Positions 26,643 to 36,013 of a stretch of DNA of 64,000 nt are shown piece by piece. The position numbers and the translations under genes were made by a program. Origin of the DNA: Paraburkholderia phytofirmans PsJN (GTDB taxonomy: Bacteria > Pseudomonadota > Gammaproteobacteria > Burkholderiales > Burkholderiaceae); NCBI RefSeq assembly GCF_000020125.1, contig NC_010681.1, positions 1,984,001 through 2,048,000 of the forward strand. The letters are read 5' to 3'. The notes under the pieces were generated by a model. The model was not told the origin of the DNA and searched no databases. It saw nothing but the letters and a program-made list of their open reading frames with translations. How positions within the stretch are numbered: position 1 is the first letter of the stretch; each line of letters opens with the position of its first letter.

Positions 26643-27652
26643 TGCAATCGATACAACTCGCAATCTGGGTCGTCGTCGGCCTGGTCGCCGTCGCGCTGGT
26701 TTTCGACTTCATGAACGGCTTTCACGACGCGGCGAATTCGATCGCCACGGTCGTCTCGACCGGCGTGCTGAAGCCGCAGCAGGCGGTGGCTTTCGCGGCG
26801 GCCTTCAACGTCATCGCGTATTTCGTGTTCCACCTGAAAGTGGCCGCGACTGTCGGCAAGGGCACGATTGACCCGAACATCGTCGATCATTACGTGATTT
26901 TCGGGGCGCTGGTCGGCGCGATCGGCTGGAACATCATCACCTGGCACTACGGCATTCCGTCGAGCTCATCGCATGCGCTGATTGGCGGCCTCGTGGGCGC
27001 GGCGCTCGCCAAGTCGGGCTGGGGCTCGCTTAACTTCGACGGCCTGATGAAGACGGTGGCCTTCATCTTCATTTCGCCGCTGCTCGGTTTCGTGCTCGGC
27101 TCGTTCTTCATGCTGGCGGTGTCGTGGATCTACTTCCGCACGCCGCCGAGCAAGGTCGACCGCCGTTTCCGGCGCTTGCAACTGGTGTCGGCGGGCTTGT
27201 ACAGCCTCGGTCACGGCGGCAACGACGCGCAGAAAACCATCGGCATTATCTGGATGCTGCTGATCGCGACCGGTTATGCGTCGTCTTTCGCGGACGCGCC
27301 GCCGCTGTGGGTGATCGGCGGCTGCTATCTCTCGATGGGCATCGGCACGTTGTTCGGCGGCTGGCGCATTGTGCGCACGATGGGGCAGAAGATCACCAAG
27401 CTCAAGCCGGTCGGCGGTTTTTGCGCGGAGTCGGGCGGCGCGATCACGCTGTTCACCGCCTCGTGGCTCGGCATTCCGGTGTCCACCACGCACACCATTA
27501 CCGGCGCGATTGTCGGGGTCGGCGCGACGCAGAAGCTGAGCGCGGTGCGCTGGGGCGTGGCCGGCAATATCGTGTGGGCTTGGATTCTGACGATCCCGGC
27601 TTCCGCGGCGCTCGCCGGCGCCGCCTGGTGGCTCGGCCACCGCTTCCTGTAA
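26642..27652 (+). CDS. PiT-family inorganic phosphate transporter
   Basis: A 336-residue membrane transporter with about 9-10 hydrophobic segments and the two inverted PiT signatures: FDFMNGFHDAANSIATVVST near the N-terminus and GHGGNDAQKTIGIIW at about 193. SSSHALIGGLVGAALA and PVSTTHTITGAIVGVG are the second part of each repeat. It moves divalent-metal phosphate with protons. Start and stop overlap links it to the PhoU-like partner. A GC-rich hairpin lies downstream. Confidence 0.94.
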   Translation: MQSIQLAIWVVVGLVAVALVFDFMNGFHDAANSIATVVSTGVLKPQQAVAFAAAFNVIAYFVFHLKVAATVGKGTIDPNIVDHYVIFGALVGAIGWNIITWHYGIPSSSSHALIGGLVGAALAKSGWGSLNFDGLMKTVAFIFISPLLGFVLGSFFMLAVSWIYFRTPPSKVDRRFRRLQLVSAGLYSLGHGGNDAQKTIGIIWMLLIATGYASSFADAPPLWVIGGCYLSMGIGTLFGGWRIVRTMGQKITKLKPVGGFCAESGGAITLFTASWLGIPVSTTHTITGAIVGVGATQKLSAVRWGVAGNIVWAWILTIPASAALAGAAWWLGHRFL

Positions 27653-27655
27653 AGT

Positions 27656-27679
27656 GCGCGGCGGCGCTGCCCGCCGCGC
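27656..27679. terminator. convergent hairpin between the phosphate transporter and SDR genes
   Basis: 9-bp perfect GC stem (27656-27664 with 27671-27679, 6-nt loop). It is 4 nt past the transporter stop and lacks a T-tract. Confidence 0.45.
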
Positions 27680-27710
27680 TATCAAACTGTCTGGGTTCGA
27701 AGCGCGCCGT

Positions 27711-28526
27711 CTAGATTAGCGGCGCGCTGGCTCCATCCATCGGGACGATCGCGCCCGTCACATAGCTCGCGCGGCGGCTCGCCAAGAACAGCGCGACGTC
27801 GGCAATTTCCTCCGGTTTGGCAAAGCGTCCGAGCGGCACTTTGGCCTGCCCGCGCGCGAGCGCTTCCGCGCTCTCGATGCCTTGCTGCGTGGCTTCCAGC
27901 TTGACCGCTTCCTCGATACGCTCGGTTAGGGTCGCGCCGGGATTGATCGCGTTGATGCGGATGCCGTAACGCGCGTAATAGTGGGCGAGGCCGACGGTGG
28001 CGAGCATCAGCGCGGCGTTCGCGGCGCCACCGGCAATATGGATATCGCTCGCGATCTTGCCGCCCATGCCGATGATGTTGACGACGGCGCCTGGCTCGCC
28101 GCCGTTGCCGGCCTTGACGCGCTCGGCCATGCGGCGCAGTACTTCCTGCTGGGGATAGATGTAGGGGAAGTATTTCGCTTCCATGGTGGCGCGGAACGCG
28201 TCGGCGTCGAGCGTTTCCGGGTCGTAGCGGCGCGCGGCGCCGGCGCTGTTGATCAGTATGTCGATCGGACCGACCGCGGTGCTGACTTCTTCGACGATAT
28301 CGGCGGCGCTGTGCGGTTCGTGCAGATCGGCGCGGGTTCGGTGCACGTGCAGGCCTTCCTGCTTCAACTGCTCGAAAGCGCGTGCGAGGTTGGCGGGATC
28401 GCGCGACACGATCGCGACTTTCGCGCCCTCGAGCGCAAACGCGCGGGCGCAAGCGAACCCGATTCCCTTGCTGCCGCCCGTGATCAATACCACCTTGTCT
28501 TTGAGCCCGAGATCCATCGTCGTCAC
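27711..28526 (-). CDS. SDR-fold protein lacking the catalytic Ser-Tyr-Lys
   Basis: A 271-residue classical-type short-chain dehydrogenase fold. The cofactor loop TGGSKGIG (16-23) and INSAG (92-96) are intact, and YGIRINAINPG (187-197) and the C-terminal ASYVTGAIVPMDGA are normal. The region that should read YxxxK reads GGAAN: aligning back from YGIR puts Gly166 at the Tyr position, Asn170 at Lys and Gly153 at the usual Ser. So NAD(P) binding is likely, but conventional SDR chemistry is not. It is alone and convergent with the phosphate transporter. Substrate unknown. Confidence 0.88.
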   Translation of the reverse strand: MTTMDLGLKDKVVLITGGSKGIGFACARAFALEGAKVAIVSRDPANLARAFEQLKQEGLHVHRTRADLHEPHSAADIVEEVSTAVGPIDILINSAGAARRYDPETLDADAFRATMEAKYFPYIYPQQEVLRRMAERVKAGNGGEPGAVVNIIGMGGKIASDIHIAGGAANAALMLATVGLAHYYARYGIRINAINPGATLTERIEEAVKLEATQQGIESAEALARGQAKVPLGRFAKPEEIADVALFLASRRASYVTGAIVPMDGASAPLI

Positions 28527-28857
28527 CCGCTGTCGGAAGAATATCGATGACGATAGCAGATCAGCGGGGGCGGTGTCGTGGTGAGGTGGAGTATCGTGAT
28601 CGACTTGGCGTAGCTCGTTGCTCGCGCGCTGACGGGCTAGTCGTATAACGAAATACCGACGCCGGGCGGCCCGGTCTGGGCTGGGTCTTTAGTGGGTGCC
28701 AAGGGTGAGTTGTGGTGCGTCGCGTGATGCTAAACGGCTGAACCGCTGAACGTCACTGCCGGATCCACATGCGCTACTTACGGCGTCATAGGCCGCAAAG
28801 CGTCGACGCAGAAGCGGCCTGACTCGGGCTCGTGCGCGCAAAGCCGGCGTCGCGGCG
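28527..28857. other. gene-free region, 331 bp
   Basis: Contains the presumed promoter of the SDR gene (at its low-coordinate end) and the 3' flank of the NlpC/P60 gene. No terminator, repeat or RNA gene could be recognised. Confidence 0.45.
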
Positions 28858-30114
28858 TCAGAAATTGCCGTTGGCGAAGCGGGCGATCGGGTCGTCGTTG
28901 GTTTGCGTAGGCGCGGGCATGCCGCGCGCGCCCGTCGAAGCCCGCATGATCTGCACGCTGCCGTTTTCATCGGCTTGCTGCGCTTGGCGAGCCTGGCGCG
29001 CCGCGACGGAAGCGGGCGGCGGCGGCTCGAACGCGTCGGCGGCGGCGTCGATTGGATCGGGCGCACGGGAGGTCGCCATCTGCGGCGCCGTGCGTGAAGT
29101 GGCCGCCTGTTGTTGGGCGGCGCCGGCGTTGGCGTCGAACGCGCTGGCTTGTGCAGCCGGAACCGGCGTCGGCGACACCGCGCCTGCCGCACGCGCCTGC
29201 ATCTGCGCTGCGCTCAGTGCCGGCGGTGGCGGTTCGAACGGATCGGCTTGCGGCGCGGCTGCGGTCGTTGGCGATTGCGCCTCGATTGTCGACGGCGCGC
29301 GCGGCGTTGCCGCGACGCGGGCCGTCTGCGTCGATTGCGGTTGCGATTGGAGTTGCGGCGCGCCAGCGGCATAAACTGGCGGCGGCTGTGTGGCAGTCTT
29401 TGCCGACGTCGGCGCCACGGTCTCCGCCTTGCCTGCATACGCTGGCGCACCCGCCGCCGCAGTACCAGTCACACCGGCATACGCCGGCGCCGTCCGCGCC
29501 CCCGGCGAAACAGCGCGTTCAGGCTGCGGCGCCGCCGCCTGATAACTCGGCGTATCGAACGGCGCCGGCGTCGCGGCCGGGGCGGCCACGCGGCGAATCC
29601 CGTCGAAACGCTTGGCCCAGTAAGGATTGGTCAAATAGTCGAGCCGCACCGTGCCGCCGGTCGACGGCGCGTTGACGAAACGCAGCTTGCCCACATAAAT
29701 GCCGACGTGCGAGTGCGCGCGCCCCGTCGTATTGAAGAAAATCAGATCGCCCGGCGCGATCTCGTCCGGCTCGATCGATTCGCCGCGCCCGCTCATGTCG
29801 GCCGTCGTGCGCGGCAGGTTCACGGAGGCCGCACGCAAAACCACATAGCGAACCAATCCGCTGCAATCGAAGCCGCTATCCGGCGTATTCCCGCCCCAAC
29901 GGTATGGAATGCCGACGAGACTCATTGCCTGAATCGAGATTTCCTCGCGGCCAATGCTGTGATCGACGAAATTCGGGAAGCCGGGCGGCGGAGCGTGATA
30001 AGCGCCGTTCGCCACCACGACCGAACTGCCCGAGCGCGACGACGTTTTCTGCGGCGCACCGGCACAGGCGGCGAGCAGCAGAACGATCAGCAGCGAAAAG
30101 GCGAGTCGGCGCAT
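28858..30114 (-). CDS. NlpC/P60 (C40) peptidoglycan hydrolase lipoprotein
   Basis: A 418-residue lipoprotein. The signal peptide ends in the lipobox LLAAC with Cys17. The NlpC/P60 domain spans about 52-170: catalytic Cys84 in GFDCSGLVRYV, His136 in HSHVGIYVG, and Asn148 in FVNAPSTGG as the third polar residue (His in E. coli Spr). It likely cleaves peptide cross-bridges of peptidoglycan. More than half of the protein (about 175-418) is a Pro/Ala/Gln/Thr-rich, repetitive tail with degenerate EPPPPA motifs, unusual for Spr-type hydrolases and probably disordered. It follows phoH with about 207 bp between. Confidence 0.9.
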   Translation of the reverse strand: MRRLAFSLLIVLLLAACAGAPQKTSSRSGSSVVVANGAYHAPPPGFPNFVDHSIGREEISIQAMSLVGIPYRWGGNTPDSGFDCSGLVRYVVLRAASVNLPRTTADMSGRGESIEPDEIAPGDLIFFNTTGRAHSHVGIYVGKLRFVNAPSTGGTVRLDYLTNPYWAKRFDGIRRVAAPAATPAPFDTPSYQAAAPQPERAVSPGARTAPAYAGVTGTAAAGAPAYAGKAETVAPTSAKTATQPPPVYAAGAPQLQSQPQSTQTARVAATPRAPSTIEAQSPTTAAAPQADPFEPPPPALSAAQMQARAAGAVSPTPVPAAQASAFDANAGAAQQQAATSRTAPQMATSRAPDPIDAAADAFEPPPPASVAARQARQAQQADENGSVQIMRASTGARGMPAPTQTNDDPIARFANGNF

Positions 30115-30258
30115 GAAGACGGGGAGAGCGGTAAACGCCCATTTAACGGCGAACGATTTCGGGATGGTAGCCCTTGGGCGCTTCCTCGGGCAAGAATTCT
30201 TGACAAATTACTTGAAGTTCGTGCGCTAAGTGTTGCCCGGCGAGAACGCCGGGTCAAG

Positions 30259-30293
30259 AAAAAAAAACCGCGCCCGGATTGCTCCGGGCGCGG
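30259..30293 (-). terminator. intrinsic terminator of phoH
   Basis: On the minus strand a 10-bp GC stem (30284-30293 with 30268-30277, 6-nt loop) is followed by nine T (30259-30267 complement), 28 nt after the phoH stop. Confidence 0.93.
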
Positions 30294-30321
30294 CTTCTGG
30301 CTAAAGCTAACAGTCTGAAAC

Positions 30322-32172
30322 TTAAAGAATTTCCGACGCGTAGTCGGCAAGGCGCGAGCGTTCGCCGCGCGCCAATGTCACATGCCCGCTGTGCGCCCAA
30401 CCCTTGAAGCGATCCACCACGTACGTCAAACCGGAACTGCCTTCCGTCAGATAAGGCGTATCGATCTGCGCGATGTTGCCGAGACAAATGATCTTCGTGC
30501 CCGGACCCGCGCGCGTGACCAGCGTCTTCATCTGCTTGGGCGTCAGGTTTTGCGCCTCGTCGATGATCAGATACTTGTCCACGAACGTGCGGCCACGCAT
30601 GAAGTTCATGCTCTTGACTTTCAGGCGTGAGCGGATCAGTTCCTGCGTCGCGGCGCGGCCCCATTCGCCGGCTGCGTCGTCGGTTTTCTGCAGGACTTCG
30701 AGGTTGTCGTCGAATGCACCCATCCACGGCTGCATTTTTTCCTCTTCCGTACCCGGCAGGAAGCCGATGTCTTCGCCGACCGGGACCGTCGCGCGCGTCA
30801 CGATGATCTCGTTGTAGCGCTTGTCGTCCAGCACCTGCGCAAGACCGGCGGCAAGCGCGACTAGCGTCTTGCCGGTGCCGGCCTGACCCAGCAGCGTGAC
30901 GAAGTCGATCTCCGGATTCATCAACAGGTTCAGCGCGAAGTTCTGCTCGCGGTTGCGCGCCGTGATGCCCCACACGTTGTTCTTGTGGTGGCCGTAGTCG
31001 CGCAAGGTTTGCAGCAGCGCCGTCTTGCCGTTCAGTTCGCGCACTAGCGCGTGAAACGCCGGCTCGCCGTTCTGCGGCTCCAGATAGACGAACTCGTTGA
31101 CCAGCATCGAGGCGCACAGCGGACCCGTCACACGGTAGTACGTGGTACCGGTCTTGGTGTCCTGCCAGCTCTCCATGCCCTTCGCGTGCTTGGTCCAGAA
31201 ATCCTGCGGCAGCGCGCGGATGCCGGAATACAGCAGATCGCTGTCTTCGAGCACCTGGTCGTTGAAGTAGTCCTCAGCGGGCAGGCCGAGCGCATGCGCC
31301 TTGATGCGCATGTTGATGTCTTTCGACACCAGCACGACCTGGCGATCCGCCCGGTCGCGCTGCAGCGCGCGCACCACGCCGAGGATCTGGTTGTCGGCCT
31401 TGCCTTCCGGCAGACCTTCCACCGGCTCGATGGCGTTGAGCTTGGTCTGGAAGTACAGACGCCCGGAAGCCTCGCGGCTGCCCAGACGCGCGAGCGAAAT
31501 GCCGTCGGATATATTGCCGGCGTTCGCCACCAGCGCGTCGAGCGTGCGGCTCACCTGGCGAGCGTTGCGCGCGACTTCCGACATGCCTTTCTTGTGGTTG
31601 TCGAGTTCCTCCAACGTCATCATCGGCAGATAGACGTCGTGTTCCTCGAAGCGGAACAGGCAGCTCGGATCATGCATCAGCACGTTCGTGTCGAGCACGA
31701 AAAGCTTCTGCATTTCCACCGGCTCATTGCCAGCACCGCGTTTCTTGGCGGTGCCGCGCGTGCTCGGCGCGGCAGCCGTGGGCGTGCTCGCCTCAGCCTG
31801 CTTCGCGCTCGGCGCGCGGGCGACGACCGGCTGCGCAGCCGGTTCGGCTTGCGGACGGCTGGCAGGAACCGGCTGCAGCAGTGCGGCGGTCTGTTTGGTT
31901 TTGCGACTACGCGCTGGCGCAGCCTGTTCAGCGGATGCGGACGCAACAGCGGTAGCCGACGATGCCGGCACGGGCCGCAAGGTCGTCGCGGCATTGGCGG
32001 CGTGCGCCATGGGGGTGGCGACGTTCGCGCGGCCGTAGTCGGCCGACTCTGCGGATTCCCCAACCACCGCCTGTTTCTTCGCGGCGGAGCGCGCCGGGCT
32101 GGCGGCTTTGGCCTTGTATTCGTCAGGCGGCAGGAGATTGCCGAGCTTGCTGGGGGGGGTAGGCAAAGGCAT
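30322..32172 (-). CDS. PhoH family ATPase with N-terminal PIN domain
   Basis: A 616-residue PhoH2-like protein. A low-complexity Ala/Pro-rich segment (about 15-150) precedes a PIN ribonuclease domain from residue 158 (KLFVLDTNVLMHDP, with acidic residues further on such as LVSKDINMR), then the PhoH ATPase domain with Walker A GQAGTGKT at 429-436 and Walker B KYLIIDEAQNL. PIN-PhoH proteins are RNA helicase/ribonucleases. The ATG at 32172 is used because the frame upstream has no family character and GAGGGAAA precedes this ATG. Strong terminator downstream. Confidence 0.93.
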   Translation of the reverse strand: MPLPTPPSKLGNLLPPDEYKAKAASPARSAAKKQAVVGESAESADYGRANVATPMAHAANAATTLRPVPASSATAVASASAEQAAPARSRKTKQTAALLQPVPASRPQAEPAAQPVVARAPSAKQAEASTPTAAAPSTRGTAKKRGAGNEPVEMQKLFVLDTNVLMHDPSCLFRFEEHDVYLPMMTLEELDNHKKGMSEVARNARQVSRTLDALVANAGNISDGISLARLGSREASGRLYFQTKLNAIEPVEGLPEGKADNQILGVVRALQRDRADRQVVLVSKDINMRIKAHALGLPAEDYFNDQVLEDSDLLYSGIRALPQDFWTKHAKGMESWQDTKTGTTYYRVTGPLCASMLVNEFVYLEPQNGEPAFHALVRELNGKTALLQTLRDYGHHKNNVWGITARNREQNFALNLLMNPEIDFVTLLGQAGTGKTLVALAAGLAQVLDDKRYNEIIVTRATVPVGEDIGFLPGTEEEKMQPWMGAFDDNLEVLQKTDDAAGEWGRAATQELIRSRLKVKSMNFMRGRTFVDKYLIIDEAQNLTPKQMKTLVTRAGPGTKIICLGNIAQIDTPYLTEGSSGLTYVVDRFKGWAHSGHVTLARGERSRLADYASEIL

Positions 32173-32525
32173 GGTTTCCCTCGAATTAATCGGGTCACAT
32201 ATCGTGCGCCGCCTGTCGCATTCTGCCGGTGCCAGTGAGTGCGCACGCAGATTGCGCCCGGAGGCGCGCATTCGGTCTAGAGATGCCGGTTCGCCTGGTC
32301 TTCGATCGGCTCCTTAACGGATGCGCGCGGCCGAGTGAACGAACGGCTGCGCGCAATTAAAAAAGCCGCCGCCCCGGCGTACGGGGCAAGCGGCTCGCCT
32401 ACAGTGCTCGCGTTGCACCTCGCGACTCCGACGGAACCCAGGAAACGGGAAGCGGCCGTCAAGTCTGGCGCAGCGGCAAAAATTTGGGGTGTACATGCAC
32501 TCATTGCAACCCAATATAACGCGCC
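32173..32525. other. gene-free region phoH / bcp
   Basis: Holds the phoH promoter region and, at 32357-32395, the bcp terminator. Nothing else recognised. Confidence 0.5.
32357..32395 (-). terminator. intrinsic terminator of bcp
   Basis: Minus-strand hairpin AGCCGCTTGCCCC / GGGGCGGCGGCT with a small internal mismatch, then six T (complement of the A-run at 32359-32364). Confidence 0.82.
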
Positions 32526-32987
32526 TCAAAGCGCTTGTACAGCCTCCAGAATATCGTCGACGTGGCCCGGCACTTTCACGCCACGCCACTCCTGGCGCAG
32601 CACGCCTTCAGAGTCGATGAGGAACGTGGAGCGTTCAATTCCCCGTACCTCTTTGCCATACATTTTCTTCATTTTGATGACGTTGAAGAGCGCGCAGAGC
32701 GTTTCTTCAGGGTCCGAGATCAGCGGGAAGGGCAATTCGAGCTTTGCCTTGAAGTTGTCATGCGAGCGCAGGCTGTCGCGCGACACGCCGAGTATTTCCG
32801 CACCGGCCTTCTTGAACTTCGGATACAGATCGCGGAATTGCAGACCTTCGGTCGTGCAGCCCGGCGTGTTGTCCTTCGGATAAAAATACAGCACCACCTT
32901 CTTGCCCCGCAGCTTGGACAGCGTGATCTCGCCACCGGTAGCAGGGGCGGTGAAGTCGGGGATGGGTTGGTCGACTGCAATGGGCAC
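32526..32987 (-). CDS. bcp: thioredoxin-dependent peroxiredoxin (Bcp/PrxQ)
   Basis: A 153-residue peroxiredoxin reducing hydroperoxides. The peroxidatic Cys44 is in YPKDNTPGCTTEGLQFRD. The Cys five residues further, present in E. coli Bcp, is absent (Leu instead); Cys98 in DPEETLCALF is the only other Cys and may be the resolving one. The GTG at 32987 is the start: GGAG lies 6 nt upstream, and the frame beyond has no family character. It is last on the minus strand, 143 bp after arnD, and could be partly co-transcribed. Confidence 0.93.
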   Translation of the reverse strand: MPIAVDQPIPDFTAPATGGEITLSKLRGKKVVLYFYPKDNTPGCTTEGLQFRDLYPKFKKAGAEILGVSRDSLRSHDNFKAKLELPFPLISDPEETLCALFNVIKMKKMYGKEVRGIERSTFLIDSEGVLRQEWRGVKVPGHVDDILEAVQAL

Positions 32988-33130
32988 GAGGTTCTCCGGT
33001 TGTGATGGCCTGCGCCGGATGAATGCGGCGGCGTCGGCCTGGCATCGAGACTTTGGGGGATGGGGCGGCCGGCGCGCGGCATGCTCTCGCGCGGCGGACG
33101 GATCGTCAGGGCCGGCTGCGGATCGACCAG

Positions 33131-34024
33131 TCAGGGCTGGACAATCAACTCGCCGGAGCGCCCTGGAATTTCGCCCCATGTAACAGGGTACGATGGCAGC
33201 GTGCTGCGGTCTAGCGTTGCGTAGTAATCGCCCATCGTCGCGAAGGTGTGGCCTTGCGCGCGCCAGCCTTCCAGAAGCTGCTCGAAGATCGGCGCGAGCT
33301 TTTGCCCTTCGAGTTCCGCGTGCAGCGTGAACACTTGGTCGTGCGGATTGTTTTCCGTGTGCTTCAACATCCATGCGGCGACGTTGTGCGTTTCGACACC
33401 GTCCACGCCGAGCACTTCGTCGAGCGTGGGCAGCGTGGTGGGCATCTGCACGTGCGAGAGCGTGCGGCCGCCGACCACCGGCAGATACGGCGAGTGGCCG
33501 CGCCCGTCGGACGCGTAGTGCATGCCCCAGGCGTCGATCTGTTCGAATGCGTGGCCGTTCATCTGCCAGCCGGCCGCGCCGTGCGTAACCGGCGGCGCGC
33601 CGAACACTTCGACGAAGCGGTCGTGGCTTTGCTGCATCTGCGCCGTGGTCCATGCGCGATCTTTCGTACGCACGTTGTCCTGCCAGTACACGTGATCCCA
33701 CGTATGAATGCCGCATTCGAAGCCGGCTTCATGGATCGCGCGCATCTCCGCCGAGGCCTTGGCGCCGATGTCCGGACCGGGCAGCAGCACGCCGTACATT
33801 AACTGCTTGACGCCGTAGTGTTCGACCACCGAAGTGCGCGACACCTTCTTCAGAAAGCCCGGCCGCAGCACGCGGCGCATGGCCCAACCGGTGTGGTCGG
33901 GCCCGAGGCTGAAGAGGAAAGTGGCGCGCGCCTTGAAGCGGTCGAAAATGCGCGCGAGATTCGGCACGCCTTCGCGGGTGCCGCGTAGCGTGTCGACGTC
34001 GATCTTCAGGACGATGCGAGCCAA
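33131..34024 (-). CDS. arnD: 4-deoxy-4-formamido-L-arabinose-phosphoundecaprenol deformylase
   Basis: A 297-residue polysaccharide-deacetylase-fold enzyme. It starts at the TTG at 34024 (LARIVLKIDVDTLRGTREGVP), which has AAGGG 7 nt upstream and fits the family N-terminus; no ATG is available there. Metal ligands are expected in KIDVDTLRG and HTWDHVYWQDN. It removes the formyl group from the lipid-linked sugar before transfer to lipid A, at the inner membrane. The gene follows the dehydrogenase by 10 bp. Confidence 0.94.
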   Translation of the reverse strand: MARIVLKIDVDTLRGTREGVPNLARIFDRFKARATFLFSLGPDHTGWAMRRVLRPGFLKKVSRTSVVEHYGVKQLMYGVLLPGPDIGAKASAEMRAIHEAGFECGIHTWDHVYWQDNVRTKDRAWTTAQMQQSHDRFVEVFGAPPVTHGAAGWQMNGHAFEQIDAWGMHYASDGRGHSPYLPVVGGRTLSHVQMPTTLPTLDEVLGVDGVETHNVAAWMLKHTENNPHDQVFTLHAELEGQKLAPIFEQLLEGWRAQGHTFATMGDYYATLDRSTLPSYPVTWGEIPGRSGELIVQP

Positions 34025-34034
34025 GGATCGGCCC

Positions 34035-35081
34035 TTATTGCTGTTCGACGAGCGCGCGCGCTTCGCCGACGTGGCCGCGATACGCTTCGAAAATCTTGCG
34101 CAGTGCTTCGTCGAAGGTCGACTTCGGCGCCCAGTCGAGTTCCTGCATCGTGTTGTCGATCTTCGGCACGCGGTTCTGCACGTCCTGGTAGCCCGCGCCG
34201 TAGTATGCGCCCGACGAGGTTTCAACCAGTTGCACCTGCTTGGCCGTGTCCGCGTATTCGGGGAATTCGGCGGCGAGCGTCAGCATCTTGTGCGCGAGTT
34301 CACGCACCGAGAAATTGTTGGTCGGGTTGCCGATGTTGTAGATCTTGCCCGTGGCGACGCCGTCCTTGTTCTCGATGATCTTCATCAGCGCGCCGATGCC
34401 GTCGTCGATATCCGTGAACGCACGCTTTTGCGCGCCGCCATCGACGAGGCTGATGTTCTCGCCGCGCACGATATGGCCGAGGAACTGCGTTACCACGCGG
34501 GAGCTGCCTTCCTTCGGCGTGTAGATCGAGTCGAGGCCCGGGCCGATCCAGTTGAACGGACGGAACAGCGTGAAGTTCAGGCCTTCCATGCCGTAACCCC
34601 AGATCACGCGGTCCATCAACTGCTTGGAGCAGGCGTAGATCCAGCGCGGCTTGTTGATCGGGCCGTACGACAGTTGCGACTCTTCCGGATCGAACTGCTC
34701 GTCCGTGCACATGCCGTAGACCTCGGACGTGGACGGAAACACGAGGTGCTTGCCGTACTTGACGGCCGAACGCACGATCGGCAGGTTCGCCTCGAAATCC
34801 AGTTCGAACACGCGCAACGGCTGCTTCACGTAAGTGGCGGGCGTGGCGATCGCGACCAGCGGCAGGATCACATCGCACTTCTTGACGTGATATTCGACCC
34901 ACTCCTTGTTGATCGTGATGTCGCCTTCGAAGAAGTGCATCCGTTCATGATTGATGAGGTCGCCCAGACGTTCGGTCTGCATGTCCATCCCGAACACTTC
35001 CCAATCGGTCGTTTCGAGAATGCGCTTGGACAGGTGATGGCCGATGAAGCCGTTCACACCCAGAATCAGGACTTTTTTCAT
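34035..35081 (-). CDS. UDP-glucuronic acid oxidative decarboxylase (ArnA C-terminal activity)
   Basis: A 348-residue extended SDR, equal to the C-terminal half of enterobacterial ArnA. The Rossmann motif is [11 protein letters not shown] (8-18), with STSEVYG and the active-site YACSK (Tyr-x3-Lys), and [19 protein letters not shown] matching ArnA. It oxidises UDP-glucuronic acid at C4 and decarboxylates it to UDP-4-keto-pentose (UDP-L-Ara4O) with NAD. Start at the ATG at 35081, which overlaps the stop of the separate formyltransferase gene as ATGA. Cytosolic. Confidence 0.95.
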   Translation of the reverse strand: MKKVLILGVNGFIGHHLSKRILETTDWEVFGMDMQTERLGDLINHERMHFFEGDITINKEWVEYHVKKCDVILPLVAIATPATYVKQPLRVFELDFEANLPIVRSAVKYGKHLVFPSTSEVYGMCTDEQFDPEESQLSYGPINKPRWIYACSKQLMDRVIWGYGMEGLNFTLFRPFNWIGPGLDSIYTPKEGSSRVVTQFLGHIVRGENISLVDGGAQKRAFTDIDDGIGALMKIIENKDGVATGKIYNIGNPTNNFSVRELAHKMLTLAAEFPEYADTAKQVQLVETSSGAYYGAGYQDVQNRVPKIDNTMQELDWAPKSTFDEALRKIFEAYRGHVGEARALVEQQ

Positions 35082-36013
35082 TGATGACGGGGAGTTTGGA
35101 TGAGCTGGGCAAATTCGGCCGGAGTGACGACAGTCTCGCTGCCGTCGTGCTGGTGCCGCAATTCGTGGATGGCGATCGCGCGGCCGTCGCCGCATATCGC
35201 GAAAACGGCATTATCGCTTACGTGCAGGCCCGGGGGCAAATCCGAGCGAAGCGCGCCGGGCACGGCCAGGCGCGCGCGCGCGACGATGAAACGCCGCTCG
35301 CCGATATCCGTGAAAGCGCCAGGGTAGGGCGGCGCGACCGCGCGGATCAGGTTGTAGACCTGCTGCGCCGTTTGCGTCCAGTCGATGCGGCCGTCTTCCG
35401 GCTTGCGGCCGCCGTAATAGCTGCCCTGCGCGATGTCGTTCGGCAGATGCGGCGCCTCGCCCGCCAGCAGGGACGGCAGCACGCGCCACAGCGTTTGCTC
35501 GGCGGCCACGGTGACCTTGTCGAAGACTTGCGCGGCGGTGTCGTCGGGCAGGATCGGCACCGGCGTTTGAGCGAGGATCGCGCCCGCGTCCGGCTTGGCG
35601 GCCATTTCGTGCAGCGTCGCGCCGGTTTCCGTTTCGCCGTGAATCACCGCCCAGTTGGTCGGCACGCGCCCGCGGTACTTCGGCAGCAGCGAGCCGTGCA
35701 TGTTGTAAGCGCCTCGTGCGGCGAGCGCCAGCACGTCGGCCGGCAACATGTGGCGGTAGTAGAACGAGAAGATGAAATCCGGGCGCGCGGCGCTCACCGC
35801 GGCGCGCAACTCGGGGCTCTTCGGATCGCTCGGCGTGACGACCGGAATGCCGTGCTCGGCGGCAACCGAGGCGACGCTGCCGAACCAGATGTTTTCGCTC
35901 GGATTGTCTTCGTGCGTAACGACGAGCGCCACGTCCACGCCGCGCGCGAGCAGCACCTGCAGGCAGCGCACGCCGACGTTGTGATACGCGAATACGACGG
36001 CGCGTGGCTTCAT
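35078..36013 (-). CDS. UDP-Ara4N formyltransferase (ArnA N-terminal activity)
   Basis: A 311-residue formyltransferase of the Fmt fold, equal to the N-terminal half of ArnA. Catalytic motifs: [20 protein letters not shown] (Asn and His of the triad) and [15 protein letters not shown] (the Asp). It adds formyl from N10-formyl-tetrahydrofolate to UDP-Ara4N. The ATG at 36013 overlaps the arnC stop by 4 bp and its own stop overlaps the dehydrogenase start by 4 bp. In enterobacteria these two halves are one polypeptide. Confidence 0.95.
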   Translation of the reverse strand: MKPRAVVFAYHNVGVRCLQVLLARGVDVALVVTHEDNPSENIWFGSVASVAAEHGIPVVTPSDPKSPELRAAVSAARPDFIFSFYYRHMLPADVLALAARGAYNMHGSLLPKYRGRVPTNWAVIHGETETGATLHEMAAKPDAGAILAQTPVPILPDDTAAQVFDKVTVAAEQTLWRVLPSLLAGEAPHLPNDIAQGSYYGGRKPEDGRIDWTQTAQQVYNLIRAVAPPYPGAFTDIGERRFIVARARLAVPGALRSDLPPGLHVSDNAVFAICGDGRAIAIHELRHQHDGSETVVTPAEFAQLIQTPRHQ

